DNA from: Terriglobia bacterium
Lineage (GTDB): Bacteria > Acidobacteriota > Terriglobia > Terriglobales > Acidobacteriaceae
DNA length: 36,789 nucleotides
Reading direction: 5' to 3'
Assembly: GCA_020073215.1 (NCBI GenBank)
Contig: JAIQFO010000049.1
Coordinates: 1-36,789 of the forward strand
Position 1 is the first letter of the stretch; the number at the start of each line of letters is the position of its first letter. A program made the position numbers and the translations under genes. This document shows positions 17,519 to 25,186 of this stretch, in pieces. The notes under the pieces are model-generated. The model was not told the origin of the DNA. It searched no databases and saw only the letters and a list, made by a program, of their open reading frames with translations.

Positions 17519-17983
17519 ATGGATAAGCCCACCCACGAACAAGCTCAACTCCACCTGCAGATCTATGAGATGCGTCGTGAGAATCGTTTGCGCCAGGGGC
17601 GCGACTGGTTCTTCAAGAACTACATTGTGGAGAACCTCGATGACGCCATGCGCATTGCGGCGCCCGGCACCGAAGGCGGCGCCCTTGCCGGGATGGTGCT
17701 CAGTTATTGGGAGCAAGCTTGCGCGTTCCTCAACTACGGACTGCTCCACGAAGATCTTTTCTTCGAGACCAGCGGCGAGTTTTTCGGAGTCTGGGAAATG
17801 GCCAAGGCCACGGTCCCGCAGGCTCGGGAGCGGTTTGCCATGAAGGGGTACCTGGCCCACTTGGAGAAAGCCGCCCAGCGTTACGAGGCCTGGAGCGAAA
17901 AGCGGTCGCCAGGTCACATCGCTGCGATGCGCGGATTCATGAAACAGATGCGTGCTCAGGCTCAACCTGCCAAGGCAGCCTGA
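17519..17983 (+). CDS. DUF4760-like hypothetical protein
   Basis: This is a 154-residue, largely helical soluble protein. It opens with a charged helix (QAQLHLQIYEMRRENRLRQGRDWF), then SYWEQACAFLNYGLLHEDLFFE and a C-terminal charged helix. There is no signal peptide, membrane segment or recognisable catalytic motif. It resembles proteins annotated as DUF4760; this is a tentative recognition. Two ATGs are close together: the one at 17519 has AAGGAG eight bases upstream, whereas the one at 17513 lies only two bases from it, so I chose 17519. It sits between the PhnB-like gene and the BNR-repeat gene on the same strand, with gaps of about 140 bases on either side. Confidence 0.75.
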   Translation: MDKPTHEQAQLHLQIYEMRRENRLRQGRDWFFKNYIVENLDDAMRIAAPGTEGGALAGMVLSYWEQACAFLNYGLLHEDLFFETSGEFFGVWEMAKATVPQARERFAMKGYLAHLEKAAQRYEAWSEKRSPGHIAAMRGFMKQMRAQAQPAKAA

Positions 17984-18062
17984 GAGCTCGGCCGTGAGTA
18001 CAGGGGTGAGCCTGGTCTTAGGAGCACGGTCGCGGCTCTGGGGGCGTAGGCTCACTTCTTAG

Positions 18063-18098
18063 TTTTCGGCGAGTTCAACTTTTTCGGCGAATCCAACT
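18063..18098. repeat. Two tandem 18-bp units upstream of the BNR-repeat gene
   Basis: Units 18063-18080 and 18081-18098 share 16 of 18 bases, each beginning TTTTCGGCGA and ending CAACT. They lie just ahead of the ribosome binding site of the BNR-repeat gene, so they could be a binding site or a leader feature. Confidence 0.65.
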
Positions 18099-18125
18099 TC
18101 GAGTAATTCAACAAGGAGATACGGA

Positions 18126-19325
18126 ATGAGCAAGGTGAGGGTTCTTGTCGGCACGCGCAAGGGCGCATTCATTCTGGAGTCGGACGGCAAGCGCGAAAAA
18201 TGGGAAGTGAGCGGGCCTCATTTCGCGGGCTGGGAAATGTATCACCTGAAAGGATCGCCGGTGGATCCCAATCGCATCTACGCCTCACAGACCAGCGGAT
18301 GGTTTGGGCAGATCATTCAACGCTCCGACGACGGCGGCAAAACCTGGCACCAGCCGGGCACGCCTGCCGGCGAGCCGACCACCACTCCGGACGGCACGCC
18401 CAAAGGCGAGAGCAATAAGTTCGTCTATGACGTGTCGGCCGAAACCGGCAAACCGCTTACCACACACCAGTTTTACGATGGCACGCAGCATCCCTGGGAG
18501 TTCAAGCGGGTGTGGCATCTCGAGCCGTCGCTCACCGATCCCGACACGGTTTACGCGGGCGTGGAGGATGCCGCCATATTCCGGTCGACCGATGGCGGAA
18601 AGAATTGGAAAGAGCTCTCCGGATTGCGGGGCCATGGCACCGGTCCCAAATGGCAGCCGGGTGCGGGCGGCATGTGCCTGCACACGATCATTCTCGACCC
18701 GAGCTCTCGTACTCCGGAAACCCAGCGGATGTGGATTGCCATTTCAGCGGCGGGCGCGTTCCGCACCGATGACGGAGGCGCGACCTGGAAACCGATCAAT
18801 CGCGGACTCTACTCGCAATATATCCCCAACCCGACGGCCGAGGTCGGCCACTGCGTGCACCACGTCGCGATGAACCCGAAGCGTCCTGGAGTGCTGTTCA
18901 TGCAGAAGCACTGGCACGTGATGCGTTCGGACGACGCCGGCGATAACTGGACCAAGGTCAGTGGCAACCTGCCGACCGACTTCGGATTCGTGATCGACGT
19001 ACACGCGCACGAACCGGAGACGATTTACGTCGTCCCGATCAAAAGCGATGGCGAGCACTTTGTGCACGAAGGGAAGCTGCGCGTGTACCGCAGCCGCACC
19101 GGCGGCAACGAGTGGGAGGCGCTGACCAAAGGCCTGCCGCAGCGCGACTGCTACGTCAACGTGCTGCGCGACGCGATGGCCGTGGATTCGCTCGACAAAT
19201 GTGGAGTGTACTTCGGGACTACGGGCGGGCAGGTGTACGTCTCGGCGGATGCGGGCGATAGCTGGGCGCCGATTGTCCGGGATCTTCCGGCCGTGCTTTC
19301 GGTTGAGGTGCAGACGCTGGCGTGA
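18126..19325 (+). CDS. BNR/Asp-box beta-propeller protein (sialidase/sortilin-like fold)
   Basis: This is a 399-residue protein with repeated Asp-box motifs: SDDGGKTW (67-74), TDGGKNW (155-161), TDDGGATW, SDDAGDNW and SADAGDSW, spaced as in a beta propeller. It has no signal peptide, unlike true secreted sialidases, and starts directly with the first strand (VRVLVGTRKGAFILES). I therefore expect a cytoplasmic propeller rather than a sialidase; databases often label such proteins exo-alpha-sialidase by fold alone. The ATG has AGGAG seven bases upstream. The MoaD-like gene follows ten bases after the stop, so the two are probably co-expressed. Confidence 0.85.
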   Translation: MSKVRVLVGTRKGAFILESDGKREKWEVSGPHFAGWEMYHLKGSPVDPNRIYASQTSGWFGQIIQRSDDGGKTWHQPGTPAGEPTTTPDGTPKGESNKFVYDVSAETGKPLTTHQFYDGTQHPWEFKRVWHLEPSLTDPDTVYAGVEDAAIFRSTDGGKNWKELSGLRGHGTGPKWQPGAGGMCLHTIILDPSSRTPETQRMWIAISAAGAFRTDDGGATWKPINRGLYSQYIPNPTAEVGHCVHHVAMNPKRPGVLFMQKHWHVMRSDDAGDNWTKVSGNLPTDFGFVIDVHAHEPETIYVVPIKSDGEHFVHEGKLRVYRSRTGGNEWEALTKGLPQRDCYVNVLRDAMAVDSLDKCGVYFGTTGGQVYVSADAGDSWAPIVRDLPAVLSVEVQTLA

Positions 19326-19335
19326 TCGCGCAAAT

Positions 19336-19632
19336 ATGATCCGAGTCATCCTTCCGCAACACTTGCGAACGCTGGCACACGTGGGCGGCTACGTGGAACT
19401 TGATGTCGAGGGTCCGATCACGCAGCGCTCGGTCCTCGACGCGCTGGAGACACGGTATCCGATGCTGCGCGGAACCATCCGCGACCACGTCACTCTGCAG
19501 CGCCGGCCGTTCTTGCGGTTCTTCGCCTGCGAGGACGATCTGTCCCATGAGCCTCCGGACGCGCTCCTTCCCGATGTGGTCGCGTCGGGCAAGGAACCCT
19601 TGGTCATCCTGGGCGCCATCGCCGGCGGCTAG
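19336..19632 (+). CDS. MoaD/ThiS-like beta-grasp protein with C-terminal Gly-Gly
   Basis: This is a 98-residue ubiquitin-like beta-grasp protein. It starts with strand IRVILPQHLRTLA and has the helix SVLDALETRYPMLRGTI, as in MoaD/ThiS sulfur carriers. It ends exactly in GAIAGG. A terminal diglycine is the site where such proteins are adenylated and then carry sulfur as a thiocarboxylate. No MoaE, ThiG or MoeB/ThiF-like gene is nearby, so a role in molybdopterin or thiamine synthesis is not supported by context. The ATG at 19336 is ten bases after the propeller gene; I see no separate ribosome binding site, which suggests coupling. Confidence 0.85.
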   Translation: MIRVILPQHLRTLAHVGGYVELDVEGPITQRSVLDALETRYPMLRGTIRDHVTLQRRPFLRFFACEDDLSHEPPDALLPDVVASGKEPLVILGAIAGG

Positions 19633-19704
19633 ATTCGGTTCTGTGAAGCCGCGGCCTTCCTTTCCTGCCTTCCTCAAACATCAAATCGGGAGCTAGAAGA
19701 CAGT

Positions 19705-20631
19705 TCAGGGGGTGGCCGGCGTTGGTCCGAATATCATGGACACGAGGGTATGAATCGTCTCGACCGCTTCATCCAGTTCGAAGGTAAACCGCACCAGGTC
19801 CACACCTTCAAGATCGTGGTATTGCTTCTGGAGGATGGCCCATGCGGGATCGGCGATTAAGTCTACCTTGTGGCGCTCATAGTATCCGTAGCCCATGCCC
19901 CGCATGCGGCACAGAAGGTCGCTCAGGTGCACCAGGGCCACCAGCGGCTGCGCCTTCCGGCTGTCCTCGACGGCATGATGATGGGCGATCACTTCGATGA
20001 TGTCGTCGGCCAGTTCCCATTTTTCGGCCAGGGCGCGCCCGGTCTCGCAATGCGTGAATCCCAGGGTGGCATGTTCCACCTCGTCGAGTCGAATCCCCTC
20101 CTCGCAGGCGCGTTTCATCACGGGGGCGAATTCCTTGGGAAAAACCAGGCAGTTCACCATGAACCCGATGTCATGCATCAGGCCCGCCGTGTAGGCTTTC
20201 TCCCTGTCAGCGCCGGCCAGTTTCTCGGCGATCTTCCGGCACACCATCGCACAGCCCAGCGAATGACGCCAGAACACGATCGGATCGAGCACCCACTTCT
20301 TGGCCGGAAAGGCCTGCCCCAGGCAACAGGTGAGAATGATGGTTTCCACCCGGCGCAGGCCCAGGCTCATTACCGCTCCCTTGATGGACTTGGGCGGCTG
20401 CGCCATGGCGAACAAAGGTGAGCTGGCCACGCGCAGGCATTGCGCAGCAATGGCACTGTCGTACGAAACGAGACGAACCACTTCCTCCACGTCGACGTCT
20501 TCTTTCGCCAACAACTTGAGCAAGGGCAGAAAGACCGCCGGGATGGCGGGCATGGTTTTGATCCGCCGCACGCGCTCCCGAATTGTTGCCATCATCGTTG
20601 GCGTCATCGTTACCGTCGGGGATGGGTTCAT
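19705..20631 (-). CDS. HDOD-domain signalling protein
   Basis: This is a 308-residue cytoplasmic protein with an HDOD domain over most of its length: MPAIPAVFLPLLKLL and the conserved SYDSAIAAQCLRVASSPLF near the start, then an intact HD pair (His153-Asp154 in LMHDIG) and a later AHHHA. HDOD proteins act in bacterial signalling, often with chemosensory or two-component systems, and their enzymatic status is unclear. The ATG at 20631 overlaps the cheR stop by four bases (ATGA), so this is the last member of the mcp-cheB-cheR-HDOD transcription unit. A TTG ten codons upstream is a less likely start. It is the only evident output-type protein of the cluster. Confidence 0.9.
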   Translation of the reverse strand: MNPSPTVTMTPTMMATIRERVRRIKTMPAIPAVFLPLLKLLAKEDVDVEEVVRLVSYDSAIAAQCLRVASSPLFAMAQPPKSIKGAVMSLGLRRVETIILTCCLGQAFPAKKWVLDPIVFWRHSLGCAMVCRKIAEKLAGADREKAYTAGLMHDIGFMVNCLVFPKEFAPVMKRACEEGIRLDEVEHATLGFTHCETGRALAEKWELADDIIEVIAHHHAVEDSRKAQPLVALVHLSDLLCRMRGMGYGYYERHKVDLIADPAWAILQKQYHDLEGVDLVRFTFELDEAVETIHTLVSMIFGPTPATP

Positions 20632-21536
20632 AGTTTTCCACTGCTGAGGGATGGTTTCCAATACGCGATCGTTCCCGGAAAATGGATCAGGCGAAACTGG
20701 TCGTTCAATTTCATCAGCGATTCCGAGGTTCCGAGAAAGAAATAGCCGCCAAAATTAAGGTTGCTGAAAAAATGGTTGATGACCCTTGACTTCGAAGCAC
20801 CGTCAAAATAGATCAACACGTTGCAGCAGAAAATCACATCCATGCCTTTCATGAAGAGCATTTTGGTGTCGTCCTGCAGGTTGAGACGGCAGAAGGCGAC
20901 CAATTTTTTCACCTCGGGCCGCACCTGCAGCTTTTTCTCATCGACGATGGTGAAATATTTCCGTTTGTAGAAATCGGTCGTGTTGCGCAGCGCGTAGTCG
21001 CCGTAGATGCTGGCTTTGGCGGTTTCGATGGAATGGTCGTTCAGGTCGGTGGCGAGAATCTCTATGGTCCAGCCTTTGAGTAAACGCTCGCTTTCCTCAA
21101 GCATGTTCATGGCGAGCGTATAGGACTCTTCACCCGTGGAGCAGCCCGCGCTCCAGATGCGCAGTCTCTTGGTGATCTGCTTGGTCTTGTCCGCTGTGAT
21201 TTCCGGGAGGATGACTTTCCGCAGCGCGTCGAGCTGCGGCTGGCTGCGGAACAGGCAAGTCTCCCCGATGGTGATTTCGTTCAGTAGTTCCCTGAGTTCC
21301 GCATCCCGGTTCGACGACGCGGTGAGACGGTCCCAATACTCGCGTGGCGTCCGCACGCCCACCTGTCTCATCCGCCGGCCGCAGCCATCGGTCAGGAGGT
21401 AGAGTTTGTCGTCGGCTTTATACATGCCTGAGACCTTGTACACCAGGTCGCGGATTTGCGGGTACACCGGATCGACAGGTTCAGGGCTCGGGTTCGCGAG
21501 CGGCCGGGCCTTGGCAGGTTGGGGGCTGATGGTCAT
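20628..21536 (-). CDS. cheR: Chemoreceptor glutamate methyltransferase CheR
   Basis: CheR methylates glutamates on chemoreceptors using S-adenosylmethionine, which adjusts receptor sensitivity. The 302-residue protein has the N-terminal helical domain (about 25-85) and the SAM-binding domain with WSAGCSTGEE (about 128-137), ILATDLN and the CCNVLIYFD motif (about 237-245). It begins with a four-base overlap with the cheB stop and ends with a four-base overlap with the HDOD gene, so the three are translationally coupled. The N-terminal 20 residues are Pro-rich and variable. No TPR or pentapeptide-tether extension is seen. Confidence 0.95.
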   Translation of the reverse strand: MTISPQPAKARPLANPSPEPVDPVYPQIRDLVYKVSGMYKADDKLYLLTDGCGRRMRQVGVRTPREYWDRLTASSNRDAELRELLNEITIGETCLFRSQPQLDALRKVILPEITADKTKQITKRLRIWSAGCSTGEESYTLAMNMLEESERLLKGWTIEILATDLNDHSIETAKASIYGDYALRNTTDFYKRKYFTIVDEKKLQVRPEVKKLVAFCRLNLQDDTKMLFMKGMDVIFCCNVLIYFDGASKSRVINHFFSNLNFGGYFFLGTSESLMKLNDQFRLIHFPGTIAYWKPSLSSGKL

Positions 21537-22642
21537 TTTGCGGAAGGCTCCAGGGAGGACCGGCTTCCGACCTCAACCGGGACGCTGGGGCCACGGCTTT
21601 GCCGCACACGGCGCGTGATCTCCGCCGCCAATTGATCGAGAGGATAGGTGCCATCGGCAAGTCCCAGGGAGTGCACCGCGCCCGGCATCCCCCAAACCAC
21701 AGCCGAGGCGTGGTCCTGGATAATGACATCTCCGCCCGCGTCGCGAATCTCTTGCGCTCCCAGCACGCCGTCGGTGCCCATACCGGTCATCACGACTCCG
21801 AGAACGTTTGCGCCATACGCCACCGCCACCGAGCGAAACAGCACATCGACCGCCGGGCGACAGGAGTTCACTTTCGGTCCCTGATCCAGATTCAGACGCC
21901 AGTTCGCGCCCTTGCGGCTTACCTTCATGTGGAAATCTCCCGGCGCGATCCATGCCTGCCCCGGGGAGAGAGGGGCGTCGGCGTAACCCTCTTCGACACG
22001 AATGGCGGAGCAACTGGAAAGCCGCTCCGCCAACTGGCGGGTAAAGGTCGGCGGCATGTGTTGTACCACGACAATCGGAACGGGAAAGTTGTTTGGAATC
22101 CTCGGCAAGACCTTTCCCAAGGCGCTCGGACCACCGGTCGAAGTGCCGATCGCCACCACGTCGATGCGCCACTTGCGGCGATCTCGAACCTTTGATGCTG
22201 ATCGTGGCCGAGGCAGAGGTGTGACCTCCTGCGAAGCCACTGGACACAACGCCTTAATCTTCGGGATCAGTTCGCTGCGAATGTGTTCGATGGCAGCCGC
22301 AGGAGTGGGATTGCTCGGCTTGGTGGCATAGTCGGACGCTCCGAGCGCGAGCGCATCCAGGGCCCGCGCCGCCCCGCGATCGGTGAGAGCGCAGAAAATG
22401 ATGACCGGCAATTGTGGGTACGACCTGCGCAGCTGTTCCAGTGTTTCCAGGCCATTCATGACCGGCATCTCGAGGTCCAGAGTGATCAGATCGGGCTTGA
22501 GCAGGGGAATCTTGGCCAGGGCAATTCGTCCGTCGCTGGCCACACCGACTACCTCCAGCGTACGGTCTTCCGCCAGAGTGTCCGAAAGCACTCTGCGAGT
22601 CACCACCGAATCATCAACCACGAGAATACGAATAGGATCCAT
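21533..22642 (-). CDS. cheB: Chemotaxis response regulator protein-glutamate methylesterase CheB
   Basis: CheB removes receptor methyl groups when phosphorylated by CheA. The 369-residue protein has a receiver domain with the acidic pocket VVDDS, phospho-acceptor Asp56 in LDLEMP and a conserved Lys in ATKPS. A linker follows, then the methylesterase domain with catalytic Ser168 (GTSTGGP), His195 (VQHMPP) and Asp291 (GMGTDG). I chose the ATG at 22642 (MDPIRILVV); an ATG four codons upstream is possible and neither has a strong ribosome binding site. It lies 105 bases after mcp and overlaps cheR by four bases. Confidence 0.95.
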   Translation of the reverse strand: MDPIRILVVDDSVVTRRVLSDTLAEDRTLEVVGVASDGRIALAKIPLLKPDLITLDLEMPVMNGLETLEQLRRSYPQLPVIIFCALTDRGAARALDALALGASDYATKPSNPTPAAAIEHIRSELIPKIKALCPVASQEVTPLPRPRSASKVRDRRKWRIDVVAIGTSTGGPSALGKVLPRIPNNFPVPIVVVQHMPPTFTRQLAERLSSCSAIRVEEGYADAPLSPGQAWIAPGDFHMKVSRKGANWRLNLDQGPKVNSCRPAVDVLFRSVAVAYGANVLGVVMTGMGTDGVLGAQEIRDAGGDVIIQDHASAVVWGMPGAVHSLGLADGTYPLDQLAAEITRRVRQSRGPSVPVEVGSRSSLEPSAK

Positions 22643-22747
22643 AGTTAATCGCATCTGTCCGCTTGATGATCGGGAGAACCGGGCCAACCGGCCGCGGCCG
22701 GAAAACTCAGGCAGAGCACCAGCCCGCAGAACCAGAGGTGCGCGGAG

Positions 22748-24412
22748 CTAGCTGCCAGCACGGGCTGCCTGGCTTCGCGCTGGAGCTGTTGCCGCGCCTT
22801 TCCCGCCACTGTTGGCACTGGCGCCGATCCTGAATTGTTCGACCAGGTGGCGAAGTTGTGTAGCCGTCTCTACCAGTTGCTGCGAAGCCTTTTGGGTATC
22901 TGTAGCTCCGCGTGTTGTACCCTGCGCTGCCTCGGCCACGCCTGCCACATTGCTGGTAATCTCTCCGCTGCTTTGTGCCGCTTCGCTGACGTTGCGCGAC
23001 ATCTCTTTGGTGGTCGCGTTCTGCTGTTCGACGGCCGTGGCGATGGTGCCCGAGATATCGTTGATCTGGTTGATCACTCCGCTGATCGACGCAATCGCCT
23101 CCACCGCCGCCTTGGTGTCACACTGAATGGCTTCGATTTTGCGGCTGATGTCCTCGGTCGCTTTTGCGGTTTCCTTGGCCAGTTCTTTCACTTCGTTGGC
23201 CACTACGGCGAAGCCTTTGCCGGCTTCGCCGGCGCGCGCCGCTTCAATGGTGGCATTGAGAGCCAACAGGTTCGTCTGCTGCGCGATCGAGGTGATGACC
23301 TTGATAACCTGGCCAATCTCGGTCGAAGAATCGCCGAGCTTGGACACGGTGGCGGTAGTGGTTTCGGCGACTCTGACCGCGTCGGTTGCGACCCTGGCAG
23401 CCTCGGTAGCGTTCTTGGCGATCTCCTTGATGCTGGCACCCATCTGTTCGGAGCCCGTGGCGAGGGTCTGAAGGTTCTGGCTGACCTGTTTCACCGCCTT
23501 CGATACCACGTCGGCTTGAGCGGAAGTTTCTTCGGAATTGGCGGTAATCTGCTGGCTGGTGGCATTCAGTTCCTCGCTGGCGCTGGCTACCCGCACCGCG
23601 TTTTCTGCAATCAATCCAATCGCCTTGGCAAAGCCATCCATCGCCCGATTCAGCGCGCGTCCCATAGCGCCGATCTCATCCGCGGAATCGACTGAGACCT
23701 GTCGACTGAGATCGCCATCCGCCAGCCCTTGCAGCACGATCAAGGTCTGATTGAGGGGGCTTAGAATGCTGCGCGCGATTGCATATGCGAAAGCGACCAC
23801 CACGGCGAGGACCACCAGTTCAATTACCATGAGAGTTCGAGTTCGATTTCGCGCCAGCGCTACCGCCTCGGCTTGGTCGTTCGCCACCAGATCATTAGTG
23901 ACTTTCACGATCTCATCGACGGTCCCTTCCTGTGCAGCGAACGACTTGGCCATCCTGGTGGTCCGAATCTGATGAGCCTTCTTCCGGTCTCCGTTCAGCA
24001 GGGCCGGGACAAACTCTTGCTCCAGGGTTCCAAACCATTCCTTCGCGGTGCTGTAGGCAGTGCCGCCCACCAGTTCCTTGAGTTTGCCGTCCGGGAGGCG
24101 GCGCATCCAGTTCGCATGGCCTTCCTCAAAGTTCTTTTTATCCTCGCGCAGGAGGTCCAGGAAATGCTGGGCAGTGGCCTGGTCAGGTGCTTCTTCCATT
24201 TTCACGGCATGCACCACGGCCACGGTAAGACTCTGCGAGGGGCGGACGTAGTCTGCATTAACGCCCTTGGTCATCACGATCCGCTGGTAAACCGCACTGC
24301 CCACTTCGACCTTACTGAGCGTCGCAAATGACACCACGCCAAGAATCAGCAAACCCAGTACGGCGGAGCTAACCAGCAGGACGAGCTTCGCCTTGAACGA
24401 CCAGTTTTTCAC
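22748..24412 (-). CDS. Methyl-accepting chemotaxis protein
   Basis: This is a 554-residue transmembrane chemoreceptor. It has a first membrane helix (about 8-30), an extracytoplasmic helical sensor region (about 31-192, four-helix-bundle type), a second membrane helix (about 195-213), a HAMP domain (about 214-266) and the long coiled-coil signalling domain, with the highly conserved hairpin tip IAQQTNLLALNATIEAARAGE at about 376-396. It ends ARAGS and has no C-terminal NWETF-like pentapeptide, so CheR and CheB are not tethered in the enteric way. The GTG start has GGGGAGG seven bases upstream. It opens the mcp-cheB-cheR-HDOD unit, about 310 bases from cheW. The ligand is unknown. Confidence 0.94.
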   Translation of the reverse strand: MKNWSFKAKLVLLVSSAVLGLLILGVVSFATLSKVEVGSAVYQRIVMTKGVNADYVRPSQSLTVAVVHAVKMEEAPDQATAQHFLDLLREDKKNFEEGHANWMRRLPDGKLKELVGGTAYSTAKEWFGTLEQEFVPALLNGDRKKAHQIRTTRMAKSFAAQEGTVDEIVKVTNDLVANDQAEAVALARNRTRTLMVIELVVLAVVVAFAYAIARSILSPLNQTLIVLQGLADGDLSRQVSVDSADEIGAMGRALNRAMDGFAKAIGLIAENAVRVASASEELNATSQQITANSEETSAQADVVSKAVKQVSQNLQTLATGSEQMGASIKEIAKNATEAARVATDAVRVAETTTATVSKLGDSSTEIGQVIKVITSIAQQTNLLALNATIEAARAGEAGKGFAVVANEVKELAKETAKATEDISRKIEAIQCDTKAAVEAIASISGVINQINDISGTIATAVEQQNATTKEMSRNVSEAAQSSGEITSNVAGVAEAAQGTTRGATDTQKASQQLVETATQLRHLVEQFRIGASANSGGKGAATAPARSQAARAGS

Positions 24413-24724
24413 TTTCTGACCTCCCCGTTTCTAAACCCAGGCGGGATCGCGTGGTCCCCGGGGTGTGTTTCATTTCGCTCCTCTCCGGCGGCCTGCGAAA
24501 TCGCGCTGGTAGGCAAGATCACGGTGTCTGACGCCCATCGAGAACGGCCGGGCAGTGTGCTGGAACGGCCGTCGGCCAACCATGTCTTTCATCGGCATCG
24601 AGGGTGCGGACTTTAACCGGAAGAGAAAAAGTATCGCGTCTGCTAACGCTGCAATCTGCGGATTGCGTGGTGCCACTTTTGACGGTGCGGGACAGGTCTC
24701 AACACTGCATTTCCGGGAAGTCGA
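24413..24724. other. Gap between cheW and mcp, no gene recognised
   Basis: About 310 bases without a convincing gene. Short frames exist on both strands but lack protein-like composition or family motifs. An imperfect 16-bp palindrome, GCAATC (24651-24656) and GATTGC (24661-24666), lies in the middle and could be a regulator site. A separate promoter for mcp-cheB-cheR-HDOD may be here, but I could not identify convincing boxes. Confidence 0.5.
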
Positions 24725-25183
24725 CTATCGGACAGTGGCAGCCTTCTCCGCCGCTTCCGTCATCTGGCAAGCCTTTTCGATGTCCAGCACGTGCAACAGC
24801 CGGCCGTCCAGTTTGTGGACACCGAGGATCATAGTGCGGACCGAGCCGCGCAAGGTTTCCGGCGGCGGCTCGAAGGTGTCTTCGTTGACTTCGACCACAT
24901 CGCCGATTTCGTCAACCAGGAGGCTGACCGCACCATCTTCAGACCGCACGACTACGTTCATCGCCAGCAGGCCTGGCGGGCGTGGCTCCAGCTCCAGACG
25001 CCGCCGCAGATCGACCGCGGTGACGATCTGGCCGCGCAAATTGATCAGGCCACTGACCACGGCAGGTGCTAGTGGAACCTTCGTCATGTCTAGAGAGCGG
25101 ATGACTTCCTGAATGCCCTTCAATTCCACGCCGAACAGCAACCGGTCGAGGTTGAAAGTGCAAAACTGTGAAGTTTGCGCCAT
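24725..25183 (-). CDS. cheW: Chemotaxis coupling protein CheW
   Basis: CheW links chemoreceptors to the CheA kinase in the signalling array. The 152-residue single-domain protein has the expected two-barrel fold: TFNLDRLLFGVELKGIQEVIR at the start, VSGLINLRGQIVTAVDLRRRL in the middle (the receptor- and CheA-contact region) and SLLVDEIGDVVEV followed by VHKLDGRLLHVLDIEKA. The ATG is three bases after the cheA stop, so the two genes are co-transcribed. Length is normal. Confidence 0.95.
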   Translation of the reverse strand: MAQTSQFCTFNLDRLLFGVELKGIQEVIRSLDMTKVPLAPAVVSGLINLRGQIVTAVDLRRRLELEPRPPGLLAMNVVVRSEDGAVSLLVDEIGDVVEVNEDTFEPPPETLRGSVRTMILGVHKLDGRLLHVLDIEKACQMTEAAEKAATVR

Positions 25184-25186
25184 GGC

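Noticed and set aside
18126..19325. True secreted sialidase
   Set aside because: Asp boxes are present, but there is no signal peptide and I did not see the arginine triad pattern (for example an early F/YRIP motif) of real sialidases.
24470..24676. Possible small gene between cheW and mcp
   Set aside because: Short, Arg-rich and without a family match. A good AGGAG nearby leads only to another short, unconvincing frame that runs into mcp.
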